Shown here: positions 35,626 through 46,596 of the stretch, piece by piece
How positions within the stretch are numbered: the first letter of the stretch is position 1
Layout of the letters: each line of letters opens with the position of its first letter
Translations under genes and position numbers: made by a program
Notes under the pieces: model-generated
The model's input: the letters and a program-made list of their open reading frames with translations, nothing else
Told to the model about the DNA's origin: nothing
Databases searched by the model: none
From: Rhodamnia argentea
Lineage: Eukaryota; Streptophyta; Magnoliopsida; Myrtales; Myrtaceae
Length of the DNA stretch: 64,000 bases
Direction: 5' to 3'
Assembly (NCBI RefSeq): GCF_020921035.1
Contig: NC_063151.1
Coordinates: 28,030,934-28,094,933 of the forward strand

Positions 35626-36224
35626 TAGTTACCGGAAAAGTGGAACCGCTTGGGCACTCGTCCATAAAATGAAAGGAAAAAGGAGTTGGTCTTATGTTTA
35701 TCATTGCAGAGGATTTCCATAAGTGTCCAACGCGTTCTTTCATCGGTAATCTGCATATGAAGGTCCGTTTATTTCGTTGAAAATGAATCATTTATAAAAT
35801 ATTCCAAATAATAAAAGCTTGTATCGTTTACAAAAGTTGATAAATAAAAGATATTTTGTTATCGATATTGAAAACATTTTGCTCCTTTTTGTTTCACGAA
35901 AAACGAATTATGTGAAAAAAAAATTCCTAAAAATTATCACACGTCTCACTTGAAATGATTAGTCAATAAAAAGTACTTTCATTACCTACAACAATTTATG
36001 TCTAAACATTTGCGTGGACGATGAAAATATTTTTCGTTCATCCATTTCTTAAAGCGATATAAGCGAAAAAATATTTTTTAATCACTTACTTTTCATGAAA
36101 TAAATGGAGCCTAATATTGTTTATTAGTTATCCAAATCAATAATACAAGCAACTTGTGTAAAAGAAATAGAAAAAAAAAATACACGACCTACAGGTCTTG
36201 CGTGTCGTATAAAAGTCCATGATA

Positions 36225-36425
36225 GTGCCACAACAGGACCTGGAATGACTCAATTGGAAAGAATGCACGATGTTTAAAACTCAATTGGTTCAAATGTAAA
36301 ATTTTTAGAATTGAATGAGTACCAATAAAAGATTTAGAACTAAATTGGCACAAATGCAAAATGTTTATAATTGAATTGATTCAAATGCAATAGGTTTGTG
36401 ACTTTTTTTAACACTTTCCCGATCA
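36225..36425. repeat. Family A arm, partial copy
   Basis: Several tandem variants of 'actaaattggcacaaatgca' followed by 'ataggtttgtgacttttttt' match the right arm of family A. No left arm is visible before it, so it is a truncated copy. It abuts the family B element that follows. Confidence 0.5.
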
Positions 36426-36464
36426 CATAATCATCTTGAATGTATTTACTATTGGGATATGTTC

Positions 36465-37145
36465 AAAAGAAATCCCAAACTTTGTCACGTTGAGTCCTAA
36501 AACTTGCAGAAAGAGCATTCGAGTCCTAAAACTTGATAAATTGGTGCAATCAAGTCATTCCATTAACTCCGTCAAATTTAGCTAATGGAAATGCTAACAT
36601 AGCCTTTTTTTTTTAATATTTTCTCTCTCATACGTGGCTATGATATGGTTAAAACAATGTGATTTTAGCTCAAATCTGATTTTTAATATAAATTTTTTTA
36701 AAGCAAAAGCAGAACCGGCGGCGAGGGCTTGAACCTTGCCGCCGTTGCCCCACCACCTCCGGAAAGGGTTAGCGATGGTAGGGAAGTGGTCGGGGGTCGC
36801 CGAGCCCTAGCCGGGGGCCGACAACACTCGCCGATCAATTGTGAGGGCCACCGATGGAGGCCATCGCCACTCATTCTGCATTTGCTTATGTTTTTTTAAT
36901 TTATCTTATTTTTTAAATAATATAAACAAAAATTATTTTGAAAATTAGATTTGGACCAAAATGATTCGTTTTAGCTACGCTATTGTTGCGTAGGAGAGAG
37001 AAAATATTTTAAAAAAACTATGTCAACATTTTTCAGTAGCCAAATTGGACGAAGTTAACGGAAAAACTAAATTGCACTTTTTGTAAATTTTAGAACTCAA
37101 TTGCATTTTCGTGACAAGTTTTATGATTTCTAATGAACATATCCC
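36465..37145. repeat. Inverted-arm MITE-like element (family B, copy 2)
   Basis: The left arm has gtcctaaaacttgcag, gtgcaatcaagtcattcc and attaactccgtcaaattt. The right arm has gacgaagttaacgg, aaactaaattgcac and gacaagttttatgatttc. The near-terminal pair 'ggttaaaacaatgtgatttt' and 'accaaaatgattcgttttag' mirror each other. The GC-rich centre (36715-36870) contains gcgagggcttgaacc. Same family as 23405-24212. Confidence 0.65.
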
Positions 37146-37224
37146 TTTATTTTTTAGCCAAACTGATATACCATGAAAAAGCAAGAAACTATAATCCCTC
37201 AAATTCAACAACTTTTTACTTTTT

Positions 37225-37788
37225 TGGAAAATTTACTAAAAAAGTCATAAACATATTGCACTTATGCCAATTCAATCCTAAACCTTTTGACGATTTGCCA
37301 ATATAGTCCTTCTGGTAAATTGAAAAAGTTAACATGGCGGTCGAGTCAGCATTGGTCGTCATATGTGGCGTACCGGTCTTGAGACGGATAATTTTTGTAA
37401 TTTTTTTTCTTAATTGTTTGCTTTTTTTTTTGTTTTTATTCTTTTTTCTACTATTTCTTTCCTTTTTCGCCCGTGGCTGATCTCAAGCGATGGTCGAAGA
37501 GAGTTGGATGAAGGTCACCATCCATCGCCTCCAGCAACAAGGATACAAAAGAAAATAAAAAATAAATAAAAATAAGCAAATTATTTTTAGAAAGCCTGCA
37601 AAAATTGTTCATGCCATCCTTGGCGATGCCATGCGGGACAATCGAAGTGCAAGTCAGCAATTTCTAGCAAAAATTAGCCCGATTGACTACATTGACAAAT
37701 TGTCAAAAAATTTAAAACTAAATTGGTCAAATTCAAAGATTTGGATATGAATTAGCAGAAGTGTAATAAGTTCTGGATTTTTTTGGTG
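37225..37788. repeat. Inverted-arm MITE-like element (family A, copy)
   Basis: The left arm 'aaaaagtcataaacatattg' and 'ccaattcaatcctaaacctt' is mirrored by the right arm 'agcagaagtgtaataagttc' with aaactaaattggtc. The inner pair 'ggataatttttgtaattttt' and gcaaaaattgttcatgccatc is also mirrored. Centre at about 37400-37590, AT-rich with a short GC block. Non-coding. Confidence 0.65.
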
Positions 37789-38900
37789 CATTATTTTTTT
37801 TTTTTCACGTTATGGAATTTACCCTCAAAGCATTTTGTTTGAGGGTAAGTGATGAAAAGTACGTGGTTAACATTCTAAAAAAAAACAGGGAGCCCTCATT
37901 ATCCACTAAAAGTTAGTATGCAAGCAGTTTTTTACGTAAACCAGATAGACTATACAGCTAAAATTCTAGTCGAGGTAAACTTTGTTTTAAATTCTGACCC
38001 CTTTCGTAAATTTTGCGGCGTTCGTGTTTTGATATTTTTATTCAATGTGAAACATTGAAAAACCTTTCAATGTGCTTAAATATTGACAGGTAGAATCTCA
38101 TTTTTATGTTTGCATAACATTTTATACCCAGAGTAATAATTATATTCCCAAAAATTTAGAGGGAAAGTCATAAACAAAGATGAGAAGTGAATTAAAGTAT
38201 GAAGTCTCGAAATTAGGAGTTGAAAGACAATTTCAAAAGTTAAAAGATTATGGCCCGAAACAAGCGATATTACAATTTTTAAGCAAATAGCAAACGGGTG
38301 GATCGGGTCCAGTCGAAAATGATCCAACTTAAATAGATCCATTTATACTATATTGACTCGTTTATATGCAATGCAAATATAGTAACCTATACCCGATACG
38401 ATCAATATTCAATATATATTCGACTCGATTCGTATTACTATAATGTTTTTATATTTAACGCAATCTATTAAAACTCGTATCCAAACTAATGTGAGAGTGC
38501 AGAGTAAGCGAATGCGAGAGAGTCATAAAAGTGAGTTGGATCTAAAAAAATTGCAAACACATTTAAATAACACACATATTATGTTTAAACCCATTCATAA
38601 TCCATTTACTGATTATAACTAACCTATACAACAACTAAGTTAATCATATTTGAGTTAAGAAATGAATTTTTATGACCCATTCTAATATGTCAATCAGCAG
38701 GCGAGACTTAAGCAAAATGGGCTCAAAGATTCCCCAATAGGCTAAAAGAGTTGCACAAGCAACATGACATAACCGAGGCTCGAGGGGCATTTCTTATGCT
38801 TCGCCCCATTTCGTTAGATTATTTTTTACTTTACTCACAATCCCGTGGTGATTAAGTGATGTCCAAACATTATTGCTTGAAATGATACAAACTATTCGAG
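37789..38900. other. AT-rich intergenic DNA
   Basis: No gene and no repeat boundary that I can place. Long low-complexity A/T stretches, with phrases such as 'gatccaacttaaatagatcc'. Confidence 0.3.
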
Positions 38901-39441
38901 CAAAATATTATCAAAGAAGTCATAAATCTACTACAATTGTGCCAATTTAGTTTTAAAACTTTTTTTTATACCAATTGAGACCTAAACTTTTTGCATTTGT
39001 GTCAATTCAGTCCATTTGGCCTGCCGGCCGGCTTTGACTAGGATAATTTTAATAACCTTTTTCATGTCTTTTTCTTTTCTTTTCTCTTTAATAGGGCCAC
39101 CAGGATACCACCGGCCAAGAGACGATAACTTCCACCAACTCTCGGGCGAGGGCTCGCAGTTGTTGCTCGGATTTGGGCGAGGGCTCGTGGCCAACGATCT
39201 CCGACATCCCTAACAAAAAAAGAAAAGAAAAAAAAGACGAGAAAAAATTACTACAAAATGTCAAAAAACTATAAAATATTAAAATAATATTAAAATTTAT
39301 TCACGTAAGTGTCGATTTGCCAAATTGACTGAATTTGTACAAATACAAAAGGTTTTGACTCAATTAGCAAAAACAAAAAAAAATATTTAGAACTAATTAA
39401 CACAATTGTAATAAGTTTAGGAATTTTTTTGATAATTTTTT
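38901..39441. repeat. Inverted-arm MITE-like element (family A, copy)
   Basis: The left arm (aagaagtcataaatctactac; gtgccaatttagttttaaaac; gtgtcaattcagtcc) is mirrored by the right arm (ttgactgaatttgtaca; aggttttgactcaattagc; aacacaattgtaataag). The centre includes gggcgagggctcg, typical of this family. It is about 540 bp with no coding capacity. Confidence 0.65.
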
Positions 39442-40076
39442 TGGAACTATTCCTCAATGAATAGAGGAGGCGTCCTTTGATTTAGAATGCACCAATGATG
39501 CATAACCCTTGTCAACGGATCGGACACAGCTCGAGATTGAGAGAACTATGATAGACAAGATGTCTTTTTCGTCCTTTCCTCTTGCTTTCGTCCCCTTTCG
39601 AGCACGTAACAGGAAAGATACGGGGTTTAGAACGATTATGAATTAAGGACTCTTCGTAACGAGATGAACTGATCGTTCAAGTAAGGTTACACATAGCGAA
39701 AGAGAGAGAGATAATAAGTATTTTCCACCTTTGTGACCTCGCTTGCACTTGCAATCACACATCCGAAATGCTTGTCTCGATATCCAATCCCGAGACCCTA
39801 CCTCGTACCTCAAAGCTCGCGGTCGCTAGGCCGCGCGCGCCCCCTGGAATTTTGCGATCTTTAACTTGAAAAGGTGTGAAGTTGTTAAAATTTCCCCTGC
39901 ATAATCAGCGACGAAGATTAGGCGTCTTTGACATCCTCCTCTTACGATCTGATTATGCCTCGTGCAAGTTCAAATGGGTTTTTCCTGCGCTGGTCTAAAG
40001 CATATTATAGTGTGGAACAGCTATCAGTATCCACCTTTTGCTTTAGCTTTTGGTTCTTGACTTTAGCTAGAAGCAT
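39442..40076. other. Intergenic DNA of moderate GC
   Basis: More balanced in base composition than its flanks, but no coding frame or repeat boundary is recognised. A gagagagagata run is at about 39701-39712 and a short gcgcgcgc tract near 39830-39840. Confidence 0.3.
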
Positions 40077-40565
40077 TTAGGCCCTGTTTGGTTCAGCATT
40101 GCAAATGAACATTGGGGCTCTAAAGTCCCTTGGCCAAATGCAAATGGTGTTTGGTTCATTTTTTGGCTCACTTTGGGCAAATGTAATTGCATCTCAAATG
40201 CTCTCCAAAGTATTCTTTAGGCTAAAGGACTTTTACGAAATACAACTAAATTTTTTTTATTTTAATTTTGTCACCTTCGGTTGCTGCCACCGCCCACCGT
40301 CATCGCCCATTGGCAACCGTTGGTCGCTTGCCGCCGCCACCGCCGCTAGTCGCGTCGCTACCGCCGCCTTTTTTTTCAAAAAGAAAAAATATTTTACAAA
40401 GTTCATTTTTCACCAAACAACATTTACGTCAAAGTTATTTTTCAAATATATTTTTAAAATACACTTTGCCAAATGCTACTTGTATTTTGAAAAAGACCTT
40501 TAACCCAAAAATATTTATATTATCTCAAAGTCTATTGGCCAAATACCGAACCAAACAGGGTTTTA
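40077..40565. mobile_element. Tourist-like MITE (PIF/Harbinger type)
   Basis: Terminal inverted repeats ggccctgtttggttc (40080-40094) and gaaccaaacagggtt (40548-40562) differ at the outer bases only. They are flanked by a TTA target duplication at 40077-40079 and 40563-40565. The 3-bp TTA target and the CCCTGTTTGG ends are typical of PIF/Harbinger-derived Tourist MITEs. The 483-bp interior has no transposase. A GC-rich stretch at 40265-40375 (CCGCCGCC-like) sits in the middle. Confidence 0.8.
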
Positions 40566-41186
40566 GAAATTAGTATTGGAAGCCTCTAAATGTATAAACA
40601 GAACAGAAATCTGGCTTGGGCTTTTTGGCCGGCTAATGTCGACGACTAGTCCCTCCCTATAAAGAATCTGACAGAAACTTCAGATGCTTCTTACTGAGCT
40701 GATCGCATGTTAGGGCCCGATAGTTCCTGCCGTAAGTTTCCATAGATTCGCTGCTAGTCTCATGAAATGTCTTTAATCTCTTCGACGTGTTATTTTCGGA
40801 TCAGATCAAGGAAGCGAACAGAGAAGCTGAGACAAAGGTGAGGGGGGAAATCCTGTTCTGTACAGTGGCGGGCATGGATGGATTTCGGTCGGAGAGAAGC
40901 AGGGTGGTCAATTGCCAACGAAGCACGTATCCTGTCGACCCCCTTGCGTTCACCAATTCCAGTTCATCCTTCCCGTTCACATCCGTTTCACCCCCCACCA
41001 ATATAATAATCCCGAATTAGGACGAATTGCATCGGATTTGGATCAGATTTGCTTGGGGACAATCATCGCAACCCATCATGTGAATCCAAATCTGCACGCC
41101 TTTCCGAATCCCATCCCCGTCCCATCCCGTTCTTCACGTTCTTCCTCTTCGCCCCCACGAGACAAAAAGAGAAAAAAGTTGCTTCC

Positions 41187-41644
41187 TTTATATACGCCGC
41201 TGGACTCCTTTCCGTTGGCGTCCTTGTCTTTCGTTTCCTTCGCTGTTGCTCCAACGAAGGCAGATTCTGAGCAAGAGCTTTGGCTGGTGATCGATCCGGA
41301 TTCGCTGATTTCACGGTCGTTTTTAAGTAGGTTCCGTGAATTGGGATTTGCGAATCGCAGGTTGGGTGTAGGATCAGAGTTGATGTAGATAGCTTTTCAT
41401 GTTTGAAGCGTGCCTAGGGTTTTTTGGTTGGTGCTTGATTATGACTTTTGGAACTTACGAATTGAGCCTTTAGATGGTTTTCTTCTGGCATTTGCTTCGG
41501 CTGATGGGAGAGAATCACAGCGTTTATATCAAGCAATGTAATGCGAGGATACGGTTTTAGGGTCTAAAGGCTGTTCGTCTTGGGATCGAATCTCAATTCG
41601 AGACAGCAGAAAGATCAAGACCCACCTTTTGATTCCTTCCTCGG
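41187..41644 (+). promoter_or_regulatory. TATA box and long leader with upstream ORFs of the small membrane-protein gene
   Basis: TTTATATACG at 41187-41196 is a good TATA box, placing the start of transcription near 41220 and giving a leader of about 420 nt unless it contains an intron. Within it are a minimal ATG-TAG start-stop at 41383-41388 and a 24-codon upstream ORF at 41399-41473. Both would be expected to lower translation of the main frame if retained in the mRNA. Confidence 0.45.
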
Positions 41645-42055
41645 ATGGCCTCGCCTGGGTTTTTCCTGATTTGCGTGTTGCATTCGCTGGTGGCTCTCAC
41701 GAGTGGAGCTCTCATGATGTTCTATTCCCCAGAGATATCTGCCATCAAATCCCAAGGCTCCACCCCTCACGATCAGCTCCTGATTCGGACCTCCGATTCC
41801 TTCTCGGGCTTGCTTCTCATCGCCATCGGGTCCTTGTTGCTGATGGTGGCGTTTGTGAAGGACAGGGAGTTCCAGAGCTTCTTCGCAAAAGGGTGCGTGG
41901 TGTTGCATGTGGGCATGGCGGTGTGGAGGTTTTGCTTCGAGAGGAAGGTTGAGGAGCTTGTGGGCGAGTGGCCCAAGCAAGTCGTGGGCGATATCGCGCT
42001 TGCAGTTTCGTGGATCTTCTTCCTCGTGTATTCGTGGAGAGAGAAGTACGATTAG
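41645..42055 (+). CDS. Conserved small membrane protein (DUF7865-like)
   Basis: A single-exon gene of 136 residues. It closely resembles a plant-wide family of unknown function: the segments LIRTSDSFSGLLLIAIGSLL, FVKDREFQSFFAKGCVVLHV and the C-terminus WIFFLVYSWREKYD are strongly conserved as I recall them. About four hydrophobic stretches (residues 4-26, 53-70, 83-95 and 113-129) predict a small multi-pass membrane protein. The stretch after MMFY is about a dozen residues shorter than in the Arabidopsis protein I remember. Function is unknown and I infer none. Confidence 0.88.
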   Translation: MASPGFFLICVLHSLVALTSGALMMFYSPEISAIKSQGSTPHDQLLIRTSDSFSGLLLIAIGSLLLMVAFVKDREFQSFFAKGCVVLHVGMAVWRFCFERKVEELVGEWPKQVVGDIALAVSWIFFLVYSWREKYD

Positions 42056-42934
42056 CCTCCGTGGAGTGAATCTGCAGTGATGCAGAAGGAGAGAGAGAAA
42101 TCTGAGTTTCTGCAGATTGAGACAGAAAGATGGTGCTTGGTGAAGTCATGCAATGCTTTGTTGAGATCCAACTGAGGTCCTGAGCAGGAAGTGAATTGAA
42201 GTGAACTTGTGAATTCTGGGTTTTTGGACAGAGGATGGGTTCGAAAAGGAAATCATATTTTTTCAGCGGGGATCATTTTAGATGCTGAAGTTTCGATTTT
42301 TATCTTCTTTGTTATGATCTTTGAGGAGTGAAAGGAACTGATCAGGACTTACAAGCTTATTTGCCGGACCACAGTGGGTCTTCGTTTAGCTCGGAATTCA
42401 GATACTGCAATTCAGCCGTTTCATATGGGCTACTCTGCTCTTGCTGGCTGAATGCAATCCAATTTTTGCCTGTAAATTTTCTTCGTATGTGGAATAAACA
42501 CCCTTTCTCTCTCTGATTCTCTCTCTCGTGTTTAAGCATCTATCGAAGGTTAAGTTCGATAAAGAACCAAACGAAGCAATTTGCTGAAAGAGGAAAATAT
42601 AACCCACCGTTTTATTGCAGAGTTCTGAACTCTCGCTGGGAACAAGACTTCCCCATCTCGAATATCGAGATGGTTTTTCATCGCCGATCTTGAGATTCAT
42701 GCTACCCTGGCCGATGAAACGGCTAAAGGATATATGCATTTGAATACTTTCCGTATGATATGTGTTTAACTATGTGATTGAGTGAGATATGTATCTGAGC
42801 GATCACTTCTCTAGTATAAAAATTGATTCCTCTTCATTTTCTTTGCCATTAATTTAGATTCTCGTTGAACAGATTATGCATTAGTGTGCAGTCTCCATCT
42901 CTCTTGCATCCCTGCTCTCTTGCATGATTGCATC
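42056..42934 (+). other. 3' UTR and spacer before the hAT element
   Basis: Follows the TAG stop at 42053-42055. The first few hundred bases should be 3' UTR. No further gene is seen. The last eight bases (42927-42934, attgcatc) are the left target duplication of the transposon. Confidence 0.4.
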
Positions 42935-45511
42935 TAGGGGAGGCCGGTTCGGTGGAACCGCCGGTTCCGGTTCAGGAACCGGCGGTCCCGGTTCCACGAA
43001 AAGGTGGAACCGGAACCGGCCGTGTAAAATGACGGTTCCGGTTCGAAACCGCCGGTTCATTCCGATTCATTTTTAATAATAATTTTTAAAATAATAAATA
43101 ATAAAATAAATATAATAAATTATAAATTATAAAATAAATATAATAAATTATAAATTATAAAATACAATTAAATTGTACATTGTAATAAAATATGGGAAAA
43201 AAAAAGGAATGGGCTTGAACTTAATGAATTATCATTAAGCGGCCTACATATCTTCTTGGGGATAAGAATCAAGCCCATGTAGTTCTTTTACCTTGAGAAT
43301 TAACTCCCGTTGTGGTACCCGTGGCGGTGGTATCTCCAACATCATCGCTAAAATTCGTGTTCACGATCTAACTCTTGGTATCGATATTTCGCCCTCGTCC
43401 AATCGCCGACACAAGCTTGAGCTTCCGCAGTCCGGCTTAATCTTGAACGGCGAGTCCAAAATTAATCCTCCGAACTAAATGCTTGTTCAACTCGCAACCG
43501 TTGAAGAAGGGGTTGCTAATATTTGACGAGCGATGAAGGCGAGAACTAGATACTCGATTTGGTGACTCTTCCACCACTTCGAAATCGTACTATGTTCGCA
43601 TCACGAAACTCAAATTGAGTGGTTAAATATTTTTCTAATTCGAATATTACCTGTTGCCTTTTTGTTTTTTGTACTTTAAGCATATTATACCTCTACTAAG
43701 TGAACTACCACCTTCGCTACGTGAGGAGATTGTAAAGATCCGAATCACTTAAACCATATCTACTATAAAATTCTCCATATAATGCTACTATAGATTCTTT
43801 AACATGTCCTAATATATTTGAAATATCTATTGAATCTTCCAAATGTAAACAATCATGATAATACACATTCAAATAATCTTGTAAACCGTCTAATTTAATA
43901 CGTGGATCAAAAACAATACCAACTAAATAGACAAGAGGAATTTGCAAATAATAATGCAACCATTTTTCTCGCATTACTAAAATAGTTTGACCTAATTCGG
44001 TATCTTTTCATATTCACTAAAAACACTACTAATATTAACACACTCTATTAAAAATAAATGGTTGAAAATAGATAAGTCTTAGTAGCATCATTAAAAATTT
44101 TCAAAATATCTAAAATTTTCTTGCAAACGTCCCAATGTTGGGAAGTAAAGTAATTTCGGGAATATTTTGTGAAATAAACATACATAATAAATATTTATAT
44201 TAAAAGTTTGCCGAAGCAACTCGTACGTAGAATTCCAAGTCGGAATATCTTTTGAAATCTTCTTTGCCTTCTCCCATTTTGTTTACAAAATTTTCCCCAT
44301 GATTTATACATTGGGGAACTCCATAAAAATTTAATTTTTTTGGGGGGAGTAAGAGTTTTAGGGGGAGAGTTGTAAACACTAATTTAAAACATGACAAGAC
44401 ATCTAATGTGAAAAATTGTCCCAAAGTGGGTTTGCAAATATTTTCTAATTCGGGAATAGAAGCGGTATTTGGGGGCATTATCAAAACCAATTGAAAATAC
44501 TTTATTTATTAAATTATATTCTTCTAAAACTTGCCTAATTATTCTATAAATATTATGAGCCGAATGGCTTTCATAAAACTCGAATGCAATAAGTCTTTTT
44601 GAATCATTCAATTGTCATCTATCCAATGACACGTGACACCCATATAAAAATGAATTTGCCAGGATCACTCCAAATATCGCTACCTATATGCACACGTCCA
44701 TTGAATTCCGCAAAAATTTTCCTAAAGATTTTTTCCTTTTTATAAAGATGAAAACTTCGCTTTAAGAGTATTTTTTGAATAGTTGGCGCTTGCAGTATTT
44801 ATCAAATATTTCATATTAAAATTTTCAAGATTAAACGGAGCTGATCAAGGGCAACATATTCACCTAATGTTTGTTTATAAAGTGCTTCGGAAACGAAATA
44901 AAGGATGGGCTTAGAAACCGGAAATTTGTTGTTGCGTATTGTCATCCCGCTTGCGTTGGATGTTTTTCGTCAAATGCCGACGGAATGTTCCGTAGCCGTC
45001 TCCTTTCGTGAATTTATATGTTTGCGAACAATATTTACATTTTACATTATACTTACCTTCACTTCATCACGTACCTTGTATGTGCCAAGTCGGATGTATT
45101 ATCTCGGCCCTTCCGTTCCGGCTCATTTGCCGTTGACGTTTCTTCAACACCGTGGGGGATAGACTTTCTTGTGTTGGGATTGCTCGCAATCGGACATAAT
45201 TGATATTATCGTGTCGTCTTCCCAACTTGCATACTACGAGATCGTATTATGATGGGAATCTCTTTTCCCTTGCTTTTAGGAATTGACAACCATTGGAATT
45301 TGATTGGAATGGGAATTTGCATTTGGGATTTGAGAATTAAGATTGTATTTGTACAAAATAATAAGATATGCATTTATAAATCATTTTTAATTTTTTTTTA
45401 AATGTAGCAACGCCGGGGGCCAGCTTTGCCCGGCCCACCCTTTTTTTTTTTTTGGCCGGTTCCACGTTTCAACCTGCCCGGTCACGGGCCTTGCCCACGC
45501 ATGCCCCTCTA
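42935..45511 (-). mobile_element. hAT-superfamily DNA transposon with 8-bp target duplication
   Basis: The 2577-bp element is flanked by perfect 8-bp direct repeats attgcatc (42927-42934 and 45512-45519), the signature of hAT insertion. The ends are taggggaggccggttcg and, on the other strand, tagaggggcatgcgtggg. They share the TAGxGGGG start but have drifted. The left subterminal 100 bp carries many GGTTCC/GGAACC motifs, and the right end has ggccggttccacg. These are likely transposase-binding repeats. Remains of a minus-strand transposase fill 43700-45160. The perfect duplication suggests a fairly young insertion or good preservation at the edges, although the gene inside is broken. Confidence 0.88.
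43700..45160 (-). pseudogene. Decayed hAT transposase (BED zinc finger plus DDE/dimerisation parts)
   Basis: From the N-terminal side, the region near 45080-44900 encodes a BED-like segment: CKCKYCSQTYKFTKGDGYGT, then FRRHLTK. Next comes a central part at 44611-44384 (SKRLIAFEFYESHSAHNIYR, then a VFSIGFDNAPKY segment). A part near 44230-44060 reads YDVPEWNST-like. The C-terminal part at 43974-43717 contains GIVFDPRIKL and VKESIVALYGEF, typical of the RICESLEEPER-like hAT C-terminus. Frame changes and stops separate the parts, and roughly half a dozen breaks are visible, so the protein is not made whole. The order and strand agree with one original gene. Confidence 0.75.
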
Positions 45512-45519
45512 ATTGCATC

Positions 45520-46400
45520 TCTTTTTGTCTCCTCTCTCACGTCCCGACCACCGTTAACCATCCGCCGGTCTCCGGTCCACTGCTCTCGTTCGCCCTTGGT
45601 CGTTCGCGGTCAAGTCGACTCTCTCCCATCCCTACCACCCGCTATTGGTTTCTAGTCTCTGGCTCCCGTTCTCCCATTGCCGTTTGCCTTCCACAGCCAC
45701 CGGTTGCCTATCGAGGCCCAGTGGCCAACAATTATAGGAAATTTATGTTGTTATCAAATAATTTTTTATTTTTAAAACATAAATTTTGTGTCGTTAAAAA
45801 ATTCATGTCTTTACTCAGAAACTCATTCGGAAAGTGGAAATTTATAAAAAAAAAAAAATTCTGACCAAAAATAAAGCCCGGGAAGAGAATGTTTGTCATT
45901 TGAGGATGACTCGAGATAATCTAGTGAGCCTTGAAATGTAAGAACATTCTTATAATTAATGCGTGTACTTAGTAGATTGGGAAATAGAGTCTCCATCGTT
46001 TGATCAAGAGGAAATCTACGGTTATTAATTATAGGGATTATTGTGTTATCATCTCGTAATTAAGGGAAAACCATAGCTTATGTCTACAAATTTCTCTTTA
46101 AAATTGAACAATAGATTAACCAGTCCGTGGTAGCTCTGATATGTTAAGAATGATCGACCAATCCGTCAAAATAATTAGTATTCCAATTTTGCAAATTACT
46201 TACTAATTTCATCCGAATTAAAACATTTAGATTTCTTTAGGGACGAAGGATGTGATGGAACTCAAGTTACATCATTGCGTGCGTCCAAACGTGCCGTTGA
46301 AATGACAGATCTAATGTAAAATCTAGTTTAAAAATTTTCATGGGTCGAGAAATAGGGCCCAATTGAAAAAGGAACGAAAAAGCGTGGCCCATTTTGCACC
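45520..46400. other. Spacer and COX17 upstream region
   Basis: Pyrimidine-rich DNA at 45520-45720, then AT-rich spacer. No gene. Two GGCCCA (reverse of TGGGCC) site II motifs at 46356-46361 and 46386-46391 lie near the presumed COX17 transcription start. Such elements are known to drive nuclear genes for oxidative phosphorylation in plants. Confidence 0.5.
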
Positions 46401-46538
46401 GCCAAAGTCTCTGCAAGAGGAGCAGAGGGAGGCGTTCTGTCGCTGCTCATTCTTGATCCTGCGTTGTGCGATTCTGCTGCCGCGCTCGACAGTTCTCCTC
46501 CTGCCATAGCAAAGTGTAAGATTCCTTCCTTCATCCTT

Positions 46539-46596
<58 letters not shown>

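Noticed and set aside
40912-41388. 158-codon plus frame upstream of the small membrane-protein gene
   Set aside because: It runs across the TATA box and into the leader, does not begin with a conserved start, and matches no family.
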